A DNA stretch of 64,000 nucleotides from Bolinopsis microptera (taxonomy: Eukaryota; Ctenophora; Tentaculata; Lobata; Bolinopsidae). Positions 9,977-21,242 of this stretch are shown in pieces; the stretch's first letter is position 1, and each line of letters starts with the position of its first letter. The stretch covers positions 6,257,246 through 6,321,245 of the forward strand of contig NC_087081.1 of the NCBI RefSeq assembly GCF_026151205.1, in the 5' to 3' direction. The notes under the pieces are model-generated. The model saw only the letters and a list, made by a program, of their open reading frames with translations. It searched no databases and was not told the DNA's origin. A program made the position numbers and the translations under genes.

Positions 9977-10365
9977 TCATGTGGTTCTTTGCGTGGAACC
10001 ACATGAGCTGTTGGTGTGAACTCCAGTGATCACCGGGTCCACAAATCCTCGACTATGGTTGACAACTTGATGAGGAAACCCGTGGTGTTGCAGGGCGTTA
10101 TAAATTTTCCACTTTTTGGTGAGAATAGTTGTACCCGGTAGAACGTGCTCCTTGAAGAAAGAGGCATTTTTCGATCGCACTTCTACAGAAAAGGGTGCAT
10201 TACATGGGCAGCACTCGTGGACAGACAATCCCTCGAGAGCTCGTTCCTGCAGCTACGTAAAGTGACGCTCCAAACCGTATACCCAGCGGCGGGAGATATT
10301 TGTAACAGAAAACATAGAGAATTTCGCTGGATTGTACAACTTTCGTCTTGGTAGATTCCAAACAC
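9977..10365 (-). pseudogene. Merlin / IS1595-like (ISXO2-type) transposase remnant
   Basis: On the minus strand, residues such as VLPGTTILTKKWKIYNALQ, PHQVVNHSRGFVDPV and GVHTNS match the catalytic-core signature of DDE transposases of the IS1595/ISXO2 domain used by animal Merlin elements (known: a TTI..DxWxxY block followed by VNHS..FVDP.TGxHTN). Here a lysine stands where that aspartate is expected (KKWKIY). Upstream, in the same frame but beyond an in-frame stop, RRWVYGLE resembles the family's 'WVFGG' strand. Stops and frameshifts make it non-functional. The full-length protein would be roughly 250 residues; only the second half is readable. Confidence 0.65.
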
Positions 10366-10630
10366 AAGGAAATTTTCCTCTTGGTTGGTAATATACTCAA
10401 TGATGGAAGTATAGTGTACTGGCTATGCCCCGCTTACTAGTTTAGCTCTTTCTAGTCCCCTGCTACACGGCATGTAAACAGGGATTGGCTAGTTAGAGGC
10501 GGTCCGTGTAGGCCTTACACTGTGCTTTCAGCAATACTCATAGAGACTTAACAAGCATCTATGCTCAAGGAAACGCCCTGATGCTCAACGTATTTAAACG
10601 ATTCACAGAAAAGTAATATAGTCCAGTCGG
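10366..10630. other. No gene seen; possible flank of the Merlin-like remnant
   Basis: About 265 bp without a domain, conserved ORF or clear repeat. It may contain the 5' end of the decayed transposon, but I see no convincing terminal inverted repeat partner for the 9871 side. Confidence 0.3.
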
Positions 10631-10638
10631 AACCTATC

Positions 10639-10927
10639 CAGTGGCGTAACGTTGCCTGTTGGCGCCCCCCTGCCGAAAAAAGCGCCCCCCTGTTGGCGCC
10701 CCCTCCCCTTTTGGTGCCCCTCCCTAAAATTGAACAAATTAGGTGATTTTAAAGAATACGCCGGTAAAATCTCTAAAAAAGTGTGTATCTAGAGCAAAAC
10801 GCGCAGTTTTGCTAGTACTTTAGTTAAGTTTTCAAAATTGTCCCACATTCAAACGACGATTTGGCGCCCCCCTAAGACGGCGCCCCCCTGCACAGCGGGG
10901 TCAGCAGGGCCTTTCGTTACGCCACTG
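10639..10927 (+). mobile_element. hAT-type MITE, 289 bp, perfect target duplication
   Basis: Terminal inverted repeats CAGTGGCGTAACG / CGTTACGCCACTG. It is flanked exactly by AACCTATC at 10631-10638 and 10928-10935 (8-bp target-site duplication, diagnostic of hAT). The interior has GGCGCCCCCCTG-type GC-rich blocks near both ends around an AT-rich middle, with no ORF. The intact duplication implies a fairly recent insertion. Confidence 0.92.
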
Positions 10928-10937
10928 AACCTATCAT

Positions 10938-11914
10938 GCAGTTAGCTGGAAATCAATGGTAGGTTGATACTTTGTTTAAATGAGCCAATGAGGATCATAA
11001 TTTTGTCAACATTTAGCGAAAACTGTTCTATAGAATCATACTGCTCAGAAAACATCAAATACGCTTCATTTAGTGGACCGTTCCTAAAATCGCCAAAGTG
11101 GTAAACACCCCCTGAAATAACTGGTCAGCCCTCTGATTGGTACATGTGACTTCAAAGTAGCTGTCCATTTAATTTTAGGGGAGCCCATTAGCCCGTTTAA
11201 GTGTTTGACGGTGCTGTGGCTGATGATTAATAAACTATAAAGGGGTAACATCCGAGGAATGATCAACGACCACTTCGGGTCCGCAACTCTACGGCGTGCC
11301 GCGTGATACGTTATGAAATCTAATAGAGTCTCACCACGTAGAGTATCAGGCCGTAGAGTCCGGACTCAACAACTTCATGTGTGCATTGGGAGCATCCAGG
11401 AAACCATTTACACAATGAAGATATGTAAGCTAAATTAGTTGAGTGTATATCGGGTCGTGATATGCAGCTAAAAGCTTTATTTTGAATGCACTTTTTGTAA
11501 CTTATTTCACAATATTTTACAATATTTCTCAATATTTCACAATGTTTCACAATATTTCACAATATTTCTCAATATATCACAATATTGCACAATATTTCAC
11601 AATATTTCACAATATTTCACAATATTTCACAATATTTCACAATATTTCCCTTACTGTGCTCGGACTATTCACACTGAGACTAAGTTCGTACCCCAACTAA
11701 GCCTGCCCTAAACACACACCAACTCATGGCTTCAACCGACGTCCGACAGATCACCAAATAACCGATCAAAAAGTTTAACGGGCCACTTGAACGAACTCCG
11801 ATGCAACAATAAGACAACATTAAGACAACATTAAGACAACAATAAGACAACATTAAGACAACAATAAGACAACATTAAGACAACATTAACGAAACAAACA
11901 CCAATAAGACCAAT
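10938..11914 (+). mobile_element. 974-bp dispersed repeat, copy 2
   Basis: Nearly identical to 7318-8291. It begins CAGTTAGCTGGAAATC just downstream of the hAT MITE and ends AATAAGACCAAT. Unlike copy 1, it is followed by an inverted relative of its terminal array (12160-12346), so this copy may belong to a longer inverted-repeat element. Confidence 0.8.
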
Positions 11915-12346
11915 AGTTGTTTTATTCTATATTTTAAACCAGTTATTTCAGTATCAATTTATAATCATTGATAAATGATAATTTCAATAAATCTGTGTGT
12001 GTGTGTGGGAAATTTCCGAGCGGCTATATGAAAAAATAATAGTCGTGGTACAGAGTGTACTATACGGAAGTTAAACCGACTTTTAATTAACGGGTTAAAG
12101 TATATTACATATTCTAAACATTTTGTTGCATCAATGTAGTCGTAAACGAGTTTGTTGTACTTGTCTTAATGTTGTTTTAAATGAATTTGTTGTCTTAATG
12201 TTGTCTTAATATTTTATCATATTTTGTTGTCTTATCGGTGTTTGTTGTCTTAATGTTTGTCTTATTGTTGTCTTAATGTTGTCTTATTGTTGTCTTAATG
12301 GTGTCTTATTGTTGCATCGGTGTTATTTCAAGTGGCCGTTAGACAT
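11785..12346. repeat. Inverted arrays of a TTGTCTTAATG unit
   Basis: The AAGACAACATT array ending the dispersed repeat (11806-11888) is mirrored at ~12160-12316 by TTGTCTTAATGTTGTC-type units. Both are bounded by GGCCACTTGAA / TTTCAAGTGGCC-like sequence (11780 and 12330). The ~270 bp between contains a short GT run (~11995-12007) and no gene. Confidence 0.65.
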
Positions 12347-12361
12347 ACATAATTCCATCTT

Positions 12362-12757
12362 TCAGATAACCCATAGTTGAATCAGAATAAGCTGCCGGAG
12401 GTTCCCTTTAATTTTAGCAATATCTGCCAGATCTTCAATGTCGTTAATCCATTCATTGACTTTTCTATCTAAAAACGATTTTCCCCTCCTCAGTTCCACT
12501 GAATGATCCAAGATATCTGTGCCCAACCTCCGATACCTGTATATGTGGGAAATTTTTGTCAGCTTTCCCTTTGCAATGTGGTTTAACAATGAGCCATGTT
12601 TTGGCTGCCTAACGCCAAACAGTGGCCCGGTTTCATTAAGTTTTTCCCACCATCTAAGAACATCATCCAATTTTCCCTCCACCTGCTGCGTCATCTGCAT
12701 ACCATACCTGTTTCACTTTGCTCGCATCAGGTGTTGATTGTGCAACAATTTGAACCA
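12362..12757 (-). pseudogene. LINE 'A' reverse transcriptase, 3' part
   Basis: A 112-codon minus-strand frame with LDDVLRWWEKLNETGPLFG and FLDRKVNEWINDIEDLADIA. It resembles the segment after the catalytic box in a metazoan reverse-transcriptase family whose preceding block is at 13795-14017 here (PARLFI..EEGVT..). The two blocks are separated by an inserted second retroelement fragment (12764-13791). The catalytic YADD itself is not preserved: the readable frame starts after it, and neighbouring codons are corrupted. No intact product. Confidence 0.55.
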
Positions 12758-12763
12758 GGGGCA

Positions 12764-13791
12764 TGAGGGAGCAAGAGTATTTTTTGTGAGTTTGAGGAAA
12801 AGGGCTTGACGGCAGACTGAGTCGAATGCTTTTTTAAAATCAACAAATACTGCATATACAGGTTTCCCCAAAAGTTTATATTTTGAAGCTAAAGTTTTCA
12901 TGGTTAGTATGTGATCGTATGTTTGAGCTTTCTTCGTGAAGCCTAGTTGGTTAGGTGGATCAGGGCAGTTTTCAGAGCGGAAGTGAATGAGTCGTTCTAA
13001 GAGAATAGTTGAGAATAGATTTCCTATGACACTGCTGACAGCAACTGCACGGTAGTTGTCAGGATCTGATTTATTTCCCTTTTTATGAAGTGGAGATATA
13101 ATGCTGACGTTCCAGGGATAAATTCCTTGTGAGAAGCAGGCGTTGAAGAGGTTCAACATAATCAATTTATGATTGGTGTCCAGATATTTTATAATTTCGT
13201 TATTAATCATGTCGAGTGAGGAAGCTTTACCATTTTTTAGGGATTTTATACTAGAGTCAAGTTCTGTTTTGGTGATTAAGGAGTTGAGTGACTCAGGATG
13301 AGTTGCACCTTGATTTATCAAGTCAGCTTGATCAATCATGGAAACTTTTTTATTTTCATTTATTGTTTTGTGGTTATCGAAATCACATGACAGTTTAGTA
13401 AGTAGCTGTGTATTATGAAGTATATTAAGGAGTGTTTGAGCTCTCGGTATGTGAGCAAGGTTGACTATCTGTTTGAGATTGCCAAATACTTTGGCCATGA
13501 GATTGATATTGAGTAATGTATTCTGTATGTAATTATTATGTTGGGTTTGAATTATCATTATCTTGAAATAAGATCGTTGTCTTAATTAATGAGTGCAGAA
13601 ATATTTACAGCACTGCAGCTGTGAAATCTGTGGACACCTGAATGTTTGAAGTATCTCCAGAGGTTCCTAGTTGTCGGCCGTCGGGGATATGTCATGATTG
13701 GTTCCTAGTTGTCGGAGCTGATTGGATTTCCCAAGCTTGCATGTTAATTAGTTAACTAGGTAAAATTGAAAGGTTCCTAGTTGTCCGTCAG
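12764..13791 (-). pseudogene. LINE 'B' RT N-terminal fragment nested in LINE A
   Basis: A minus-strand frame of ~265 codons (13558 down to ~12764) shows the first RT blocks in order: SIKSLKNGKASSLDMINNEI, SPLHKKGNKSDPDNYRAVA, LFSTILLERL, NQLGFTKKAQTYDHI and VYAVFVDFKKAFDSV, the last holding the first catalytic Asp. It stops before the catalytic DD box, so the copy is 3'-truncated, which is odd for a LINE. Upstream on the minus strand are three GACAACTAGGAACC motifs. It is flanked by a ~55-bp direct repeat (12703-12757 and 13795-13849) from the host LINE A. The last codons of the open frame read into LINE A sequence. Confidence 0.75.
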
Positions 13792-13794
13792 CCT

Positions 13795-14017
13795 ACCATA
13801 CCTGTTTCACTTTGCTCGCATCAGGTGTTGATTGTGCAACAGTTTGAACTAGGGTTACCCCTTCTTCTCTTAGCAGTTCCTTGTCTGAGTTGGAGATAAA
13901 GAGTCTCGCCGGATTCCTATAAGTGTTCATGAGGTAAGTAGCAATCTCTGGGCAGATAAATTGTATCTTACTATTATTATATAAATTATAAAGCGAGACG
14001 ATAGTTTTCCGTGCCAT
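13795..14017 (-). pseudogene. LINE 'A' reverse transcriptase, 5' part
   Basis: A 74-codon minus-strand frame containing TYLMNTYRNPARLFISNSDK and LLREEGVT, the block that precedes the QGD/YADD region in many metazoan RTs. Its end (SKVKQVW) is duplicated at 12703-12757. Upstream, 13987-14281 is also present at 51365-51674, so the family has at least one other fragment in this window. Confidence 0.55.
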
Positions 14018-14281
14018 TTTACTGACACCACGGCATAAACTTTAACGCGACTTTCCGCAAAAACCGTAAAAGATGTACAACTGAAACTTTTTTGACTGGG
14101 TCAAATGCTTTGATGGCCTCCAAATCAGCATGAAAAAATTAAAAATTGGCCAAAGAATAATGATTTTAGAGCCCAAAATTCGGACCCCAAAGTGGTGTCA
14201 AAAACGCAAATTAAATAGGTAATAATTATTTTAGTCTCTTGAGTCTTGACACCACTTTAGGGTTATACGGGTTCCTGCTAG
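13987..14281 (-). repeat. 5' region of LINE A family, shared with 51365-51674
   Basis: About 300 bp with AGCGAGACGATA, CGTGCCATTTTACTGACA and CTTGACACCACTTTAGGGTT in the same order in both places, with scattered substitutions. A short inverted pair (AAGTGGTGTCAA / TTGACACCACTTT) lies at its 3' side. Confidence 0.75.
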
Positions 14282-14394
14282 TGTAAATAAACTGAAATGA
14301 TTAAACTGTTTTTCCCGGGTAAAATTGCAAAAAACTGATTCTTGGTCAAAAATTTGGATAAAAATGCTAAAAAATAATGCGTTTGTGTTCTCGA

Positions 14395-15805
14395 GCTGCA
14401 CACTACACACTCACACTGCACACGCTAGCTAATTCTTTTAAATTTAATTTCATAATCGTTCATAAATCATAAATTTAAACAATTACACTGGGCAATTCGT
14501 CAAATAAAATGTCAGCTTGGCTCTCCCATTGCATACCTTTCCTGTTTTCCCTGTCTGGCTCTTTATAATCTTGCTTTCAGTTTAAAAGAGAAATTACGTT
14601 TTTTGTGATAATGAGCACGCCTGGGGATCAAAATTTCGATTAGCTTAATAATATAACGAAGCTCAAATGGAGCTACCTCTGAAGCTCTGAGAGAGGTGTC
14701 TTTTTTACTCTTTATTATAGCTGTTGTTCCGTGATGGAGTTTTATATAACAATTGTTGACTACGTAATCCTTGTAATCCTTGTAATCCTTGTAATCCTTG
14801 TAATCCTTGTAATCCTTGTAATCCTTGTAATCCTTGTAATCCTTGTAATACTTGTAATACTTGTAATCCTTGTAATCCTTGTAATCCTTGTAATCCTTGT
14901 AATCCTTGTAATCCTTGTAATCCTTGTAATCCTTGTAATCCTTGTAATCCTTGTAATCCTTGTAATCCTTGTAATCCTTGTAATCCTTGTAATCCTTGTA
15001 ATCCTTGTAATCCTTGTAATCCTTGTAATCCTTGTAATCCTTGTAATCCTTGTAATCCTTGTAATCCTTGTAATCCTTGTAATCCTTGTAATCCTTGTAA
15101 TCCTTGTAATACTTGTAATCCTTGTAATCCTTGTAATCCTTGTAATCCTTGTAATCCTTGTAATCCTTGTAATCCTTGTAATCCTTGTAATCCTTGTAAT
15201 CCTTGTAATCCATCATACTTTGCTCACATGCACTATACTTAAAAGGACTGTGTTGAATCAAAGTTTGGGCATGGTCAGAAGTCCACCTATTTCTTTGACC
15301 TTGACCATTAACAAATATTAGTGGACCCAACCTCAGTGTTCTAAAATATCTGCAAACAATGCCATTATAGCATTATATAAAAGTATAAAGTTATAATTAG
15401 TGATTACCAATGATATGAGTCTGATGAAGCTTGACTATTAAAGATTGAGCTTGGTACCTGGGCAACTGCGAAGTTTAATAGCTTGATGATATTAGAAAGA
15501 AATTAATTTAAATGTTGCCATAGTGGGTGCTCTGAGAATTCCCTGTTCCCAAGAACAAAATTTCATTAACCAAAATCACACCTACCAAAATCACACGTAC
15601 TAGCTTTATACATTTTATAAGTTGCTTTTATTTGTCAGAATAGAAGGCTAATAACATTTTGTGAGATTGAGAACATGAGCTATATTATAGATACCAGGCA
15701 ATTTCAGATTTCTCATCTGGGTGCTTTTTATTTGATTGCCTGCTAGAGTTTTGGTATAAAATAGGGCATTACGGCGATTTTCTGCTTGATACGCTGATAA
15801 GACCT
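14395..15805 (+). repeat. Family C dispersed repeat with internal minisatellite
   Basis: Left part 14395-14765 (also at 20886-21242) and right part 15207-15805 (also at 9060-9870) joined by a 9-bp minisatellite. No conserved protein is visible. In the other copies, the minisatellite is where other elements join: the fold-back element at 21361, and at 5742-9060 a fold-back terminus, a LINE and the GGA array. This makes family C the best guess at the ancestral platform. Confidence 0.7.
14766..15209 (+). repeat. (CCTTGTAAT)n minisatellite, ~49 copies
   Basis: Nine-base unit, mostly TAATCCTTG with a few TAATACTTG variants (~14847-14864 and ~15108), so it is a diverged sibling of the pure ATACTTGTA array at 5743-6556. 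It is open on both strands (ILV and DYK repeat frames) without being a gene. Confidence 0.95.
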
Positions 15806-16289
15806 CAAATACACTATGTATTTTTGACCGTTGCATTGCTTAACAGTGGTCCTGAGATGATTGGACTGTTTTTATAATACCTTGGTTCGATTATCAAAAC
15901 TGCGTTAGCGACTGCAAAAATATTATCTCTGCAAGCTGGATTTAATCAACATTTTGTTATTAATTCAACGATTACGAGATGGTCTGCTTGACATTTGTGA
16001 CACAAAAAAAAAGCAAATTTCAGATATCAACTATATAGTGCAATCATTAAAATTGCGTGAGCTCAATTGAAACGTATTGTCTCTTAGGGTTTAATCTTAT
16101 CATGATCACGCGACATGTCATGCTATTAAGATGCAAAAATGACCGCATATTCATATCGCAACAGGAAAATTTCTGCATCTTGATTTGAACAGTATGATAA
16201 TAGTTTGGGGACCAAGGCATGTGCATTGCAAATTCCGAATAATTTTTGATATTCGGTACAGTAAAATTGATAAACCCAGACCGGCTTAA
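15806..16289. other. No gene seen
   Basis: About 480 bp of AT-rich sequence between family C and the tail of the RTE-like LINE. No conserved ORF, repeat or RNA gene recognised. Confidence 0.5.
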
Positions 16290-17460
16290 CTACTATAACT
16301 ACTACTACTACTACTACTACTATGTCGGAACTAAGTCCGATCTACGCCAGATAACCCCCTCCATATATCCCTGTCCCGCATCAGGGTTCGCAGTTCCTCT
16401 TTAGAGTTTGTCCCAACTTCCTTCAGTAACATAGACATTAGACAAGTAGCTTTGTCTTGGTCGGCCTTGCTGTGCTCTACCGTGCGTAGGTTCCCATAAG
16501 ACTAAATCACTGGCAAGTAGCTCAGGATGTCGGATGCAGTGTCCCGCCATTTTTAGTCTCCTGCTTCGTAACAAGTACAAGTAGTAAGTAAGTAAGCTTC
16601 GAAACTTGTTTGACAGCCTTGGTAGACTACCATACAAAGTTATATTGCTGACCTTGTCCTTCCATGAGATACCCAGCACCATACGCAGCATCTTTGTGTA
16701 TGTCCAAACTTTTTTCTTGAGCCTTTGTCAGTGTCCAGGTTTCTGATCCTCAGAGCAGTACTGACTCAAAAGCCGCTATGAACAATTTAATCTTTAGGCT
16801 CTTTGAGAGATTGGATTTCCAGATATCCTTCAGTCTATGTAGGGCACCCCATGCTTTTCCCTTTCTAACCCTTATCTCCCTATCTGTGCTCTCAATCCAG
16901 GAGCCTATTATATAAGTAGATGAAATCATCCACATTTTCTATGGCTTTCCCAGATCGACTTTGGAGGTCGCTAGATCGATCCTCCATATTCAATGTCATA
17001 ACCTTGGTCTTGCCTTTGTTTACGTGAAGCCCCACGCTCGCTGCCACCGATTCTACTCGGAGCAGGAACTCGTTAGCCTTGTCCATGTCCTCAGATATAA
17101 GTGCTATATCATCTGCAAAGTCCACATCGGTGATGATCTTGGGCCCTACTCTTCTGCTTATTTCTACGTTCGAGAGTGAGTCCAAGTCGCGCCGTATCAT
17201 TGCACCTATGGCTTGCCTCATACATGAGTAGTCGATGACTATTGCAAAAAGGTAAGGTGCTAAGGTATCACCATGTAACAGACCTGCTAGTATCTCAAAC
17301 AATTCCGTTTCTCCGTCTGGAGTTATGACTTTGGCCATTGTCTTCTCGTACATGAGGCTTATAAGCTATACGATCTTGACTGGAATGCCTCAAGCTTCTA
17401 GAATCTTGAGCATTTTCCCACGATGTACACTGTCGAAAGCCTTATGAACCGTACTTTTAA
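16290..17460 (-). pseudogene. RTE-like LINE, 3' half, with (TAG)n tail
   Basis: Minus-strand RT remnant. KAFDSVH lies near 17430; the main open part at 17353-16892 has VITPDGETELFEILAG, LLHGDTLAPYLFAIVIDY and the catalytic VDFADDIALIS; then follow NKGKTKVMTLN and, after frameshifts, ESVLL (16750) and TLYGSLPRLS..RRLKMAGHCIRH (16691-16401). Stops near 17380 and frameshifts near 16900 and 16700 break it. The 'GDTLAPYLF' and 'RLKMAGHC.RH' blocks are typical of RTE/BovB-like LINEs. Its 3' end is a trinucleotide run, (ACT)n on the plus strand at ~16290-16321, as expected for LINEs with microsatellite tails. Confidence 0.85.
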
Positions 17461-18540
17461 AAGTACCGTGGAAGAATACTTCTCATGAGCATATTCAATC
17501 TCATTATCTTTATGGCATATATGTATTACAAATTGTTGCATCAGTATACGATTCATACTCATTTTCACCATTCGCCATCTCCACTATAATTCATTGCACG
17601 TGCAATGATTGTTTTAACGTCATTTTGGTCGGTTTTGTTGATATTACGCTGTGTTTAGTACAAGCAACATTTTAATCGGCTGTATCTTTGGTTGATATGG
17701 ATATTTTTTGACGCGATTTAAACTTACTAAAAAAAATACTATTAGCTTTCTCGCTATGACCACGGGTTTTCTAGTAATATTATAATATCAGCAATCAAAG
17801 AACCAGCGTTATATAATGTATATGGTTCTAAGAGGGCTGCTATGATAACACTAAAATTGATTGGATAAGAGAAACGGCTATTGTGACAAATCAAACCAAG
17901 CTAATTCAATCTGGTCATGAAAATTGAAAATGATCAATCTAATCAGCAGAAAATATCTGGAAATCATCAATATGTCATAACTTCTCACTATAACCACATC
18001 TGGAGAACTCAGAGAACACACTGCTGTTCATTTTGCTATTGTTTGTTGACCTCGCCATAAAATGGAAAGATCCGATCAGAAGACTGAGTGTTTTCAAGTT
18101 AGCAGAAGGACAGCTAAATCCACATCTGTGTCTTGGAGTAGCACCCACGGGTCAGTTAGTTAATATTATCCCCCCCCCCCCCCTCTTCCTACACCCGTCA
18201 TATTATATGATCGTTTAAATCATCGTCCTGGAAGAACAGTACTGTTTTTATTTGTTGGACGTTGTTCATTATAGTGAGGATTTGTTTCATGGCTAGGGGA
18301 TCGTGCTATGGGGGACTGCAAGAAATTCAGCTGTATCAGTTTGTAATATAGTTACACACAGCTGGCAGTTTCCGACTCTTGACACACTCTATTACTATTA
18401 GACGCCTCACTACCAATATCTGCTGGGCTGTTGAATTTCCTGGTCTGAATCCGTTCTGGTTTCTGTGCAGAATTGTCTCGATCTATGGTTTCAACCGGTT
18501 CAGGGCCATTTTGTTTGGCAACTTAGGTCTAGGATGACAA
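17461..18540. other. No gene seen; one dispersed-repeat fragment
   Basis: About 1.1 kb. The segment ~17670-17780 (ATCGGCTGTATCTT..GATATGGATATTTTTTGACGC) is related to ~50727-50820 and, more loosely, to the region upstream of the Ly6 genes (43720-43790). There is an 18-bp palindrome TCATTGCACGTGCAATGA at 17591-17608 and a C13-C14 run near 18170-18183. Confidence 0.5.
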
Positions 18541-20745
18541 GCAATTATTCCCCATCAAAAAAAGCGCTTTTTTGAATTTACGCGCTTATAAGAGCTTTTA
18601 AGCGCTTACTAGCGTCGCCACTTGTGGGCAAAGTTTCCGTAATCGATATTTTATGATCGTCGCCGATAATCGCGTATTGAGCGCTTTTTGGCGCTTTTTT
18701 AAAATAAAAACCGTTTACATATCGCTTTTTTTACGATTAGAATCGGTTCAAAAAATAATCGCTTATAATTCGAACTATAATTGATGTCATAATTCAAAAC
18801 AAGCGCTTTTTTGAATTTAAAAGGCGCTTATGAAGGCCGCTTTTAAAGCGCTTACTAGCGTCGCTGAGCGATTTGAAAGCGGTTTTCGTAGGATTGGCGC
18901 CAAAAGGGTGGATAAGGGTTGGCGGATAAGCGATTGTAGGCGCTTTTTTGAAACCATTTATATAGCGATTATAAGCGCTTATAATTGGGTGCAATTTTAG
19001 CTGTTATAAAGCGCAAATAAAGCGCTCTATAAGCGCTTTTTACATATATATAAATTGGAGTCAGGATAAAGCTATTTACATATATATCCGCTTATAATCG
19101 ATTATTAAGCGTTTTTTAGAAATCGCTTATTACGGCTATTTATCGCTATTTACCGCTTTTACCGCTTTTCCTATCCTCCATGGCCAGTGCTGAGCAGGAA
19201 TTAAAAAGCGCTTATAAGCGCTTTTTCGATGCTGCCCCTAGCTGGTCGGAACGGGGGTAGTACCCGGAATTTAAAAGCGCTTATAACTATAAGCGATTGT
19301 TCTCAATTCCCTTAACTTGGTCGGAACTTGCATGTGATTTTCTGTAGCAACCTGGGGTGCACGGGCAGAGGCAGGATTTTAAAAAAGCGCTATAGGCGCT
19401 TATTGATCGCTTTTCTTACACTTTTCCTACAACCATGGCATGGGTTGGGGCAAACAAAAAAAAAGAATTATTAATAGCGATTATAGCGTTTTTTCAATGC
19501 TGCCCCTTAGCAGGTCGGTACGGGGGGGAGTGCCCGGAATTTAAAAGTGCTTATTGAGGGCGCTTTTTTAAAAAACGCCGCCCCTAACCTGGTCGGAACG
19601 GGTGGTGCCCGGGGAATTTAAAAGCGCTTATAAGCGATTTCTCAATTCCCCTTAACCTGGGCGGTAACTGGAGAGTGCCCACTTCATGTGCTTTCTGAGC
19701 ACCTGGTTGTCACCGGCAGAGTCAGGATTATTAAAAGCGTTATAGGCCGATTATGATCGCTTTTCTACACGCTTTTTCTATCACCATGGGCTGGTTGCAA
19801 GAATTATAAAGCGCTTATAAGTGTTTTTTCAATGCTGCCCTAACCTGTTCGGAAAACGGGGGTATGCGGAATTAAAAAGCGCTTATTAAGCGCTTTTTCA
19901 ATGCTGCCACTCACCTGGTCGGGAACGGGGGAGTGACCGTATTTAAAAGCGCTCTTAAGCGCTTTTTAAAATGCTGCCCTAACTGGTTCGGAACTGGAAT
20001 ATCAGAGTGCCCGCTTATAAGTGCTTTTCTGAGCAACCTGAGGTGCCACCGGTAGAGTCTGGATTTAAAAAGCGCTTATGATCGCTTTTTACCGCTTTTC
20101 GTATCACCCCTGGTTGGCAGGATTAGAAAGCGTTATTAAGCGCTTTTTCGATGCTGCCACTACCTGGTTCGGAACGGGGGGGAGTGACCGGAATTAAAAG
20201 CGCTCATAAGCGCTTTTTAAATGCTGCCCCCTAACTGGTGGTCGGATCTGGAAATCGAGTGCCCGCTTATAAGTGCTTTTCTGAGCAACCTGGGGTACAC
20301 GCAGAGTAGGATTTTTAAACGCGTTTTATGATCGCTTTTCTACCGCTTTCCTATCACCATGGCCTGGTGTGGCAAGATTATAAAGCGCTTATAAGCGCTT
20401 TTTCATGCTGCCACTAACCTGGTCGGAACGGGGGGAGTGCCCGGATTAAAAAAAGCGTCATTAGCGTTTACATTTCAGCCATGCAAAATTACAATGACAT
20501 ATTTTGGATTACTAAATGATAAATTGGTACTGGCAATATAAGTTGCTTAATGTTTTGCCGGATGACAACTAATAGAGGGAAAAAATAAACTTGATTTATA
20601 ATATTAATTCGGTGAACCAAACACTTAGCAAGAGACACATTTCCGTTGGGGCAGTCCAAAAACCTGGTCAGAACTGGATATCAGTGTGCCCGCTTATAGT
20701 TATAAGTGCTTTTCTGTGCAACCCTGGGGTCACGCGAGAATAAAA
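18541..20745 (+). repeat. Degraded copy of fold-back element 5' region
   Basis: Follows 25028-27150 in order, including the unusual junction CGCCACTTGT|GGCAAG seen at 25091-25106. It is peppered with single-base insertions and deletions (GGGCAAAGTTTCC, GGGGGGGAGT, GGGAACGGGGG) and a few duplicated words. Indels greatly outnumber substitutions and cluster at short homopolymers. It may be a low-quality sequence tract rather than an ancient copy. Confidence 0.75.
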
Positions 20746-20885
20746 AAGTTCCCCGGATTCCAATTTAAATGGGTAATAGAATTTCAAAAAATTTTGTTTT
20801 AAACGAAATATAAATTTTTCCCTTTAAAAAATTAAAAAAAAAAAACCTTTTTTCAAAATTTAAAAAAAAAAAAAAAAGGGGTTTT
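20746..20885. other. Low-complexity A/T-run junk
   Basis: A 140-bp stretch of erratic homopolymer runs (runs of A up to ~15, short G and T runs) with no similarity to the other fold-back copies. It sits exactly between the degraded copy and a clean family C segment. Confidence 0.6.
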
Positions 20886-21242
20886 TGGTCACAATACACA
20901 CTCACACTGCACACGCTAGCTACTTCTTTTAAATTTAATTTCATAATCGTTCATAAATCATAAATTTAAACAATTGCACTGGGCAATTCGTCAAATGTCA
21001 GCTTGGCTCTCCCATTGCATACCTTTTCTGTTTTCCCTGTCTGGCTCTTCAGAATCTTGCTTTCAGTTTAAAAGAGAAATTACGTTTTTTGTGATAATGA
21101 GCACGCCTGGGGATCAAAATTTTGATCAGCTTAATAACGAAGCTCAAATGGAGCTCCCTCTGAAGCTCTGAGAGAGGTGTCCTTCTTACTCTTTATAGCT
21201 GTTGTTCCGTGATGGAGTTTTATATAACAATTGTTGACTACG
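20886..21242 (+). repeat. Family C dispersed repeat, left part
   Basis: Matches 14395-14765 closely (CACACTCACACTGCACACGC at the start, GTTGACTACGTAATCC at the end). It runs into the minisatellite. Confidence 0.8.
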
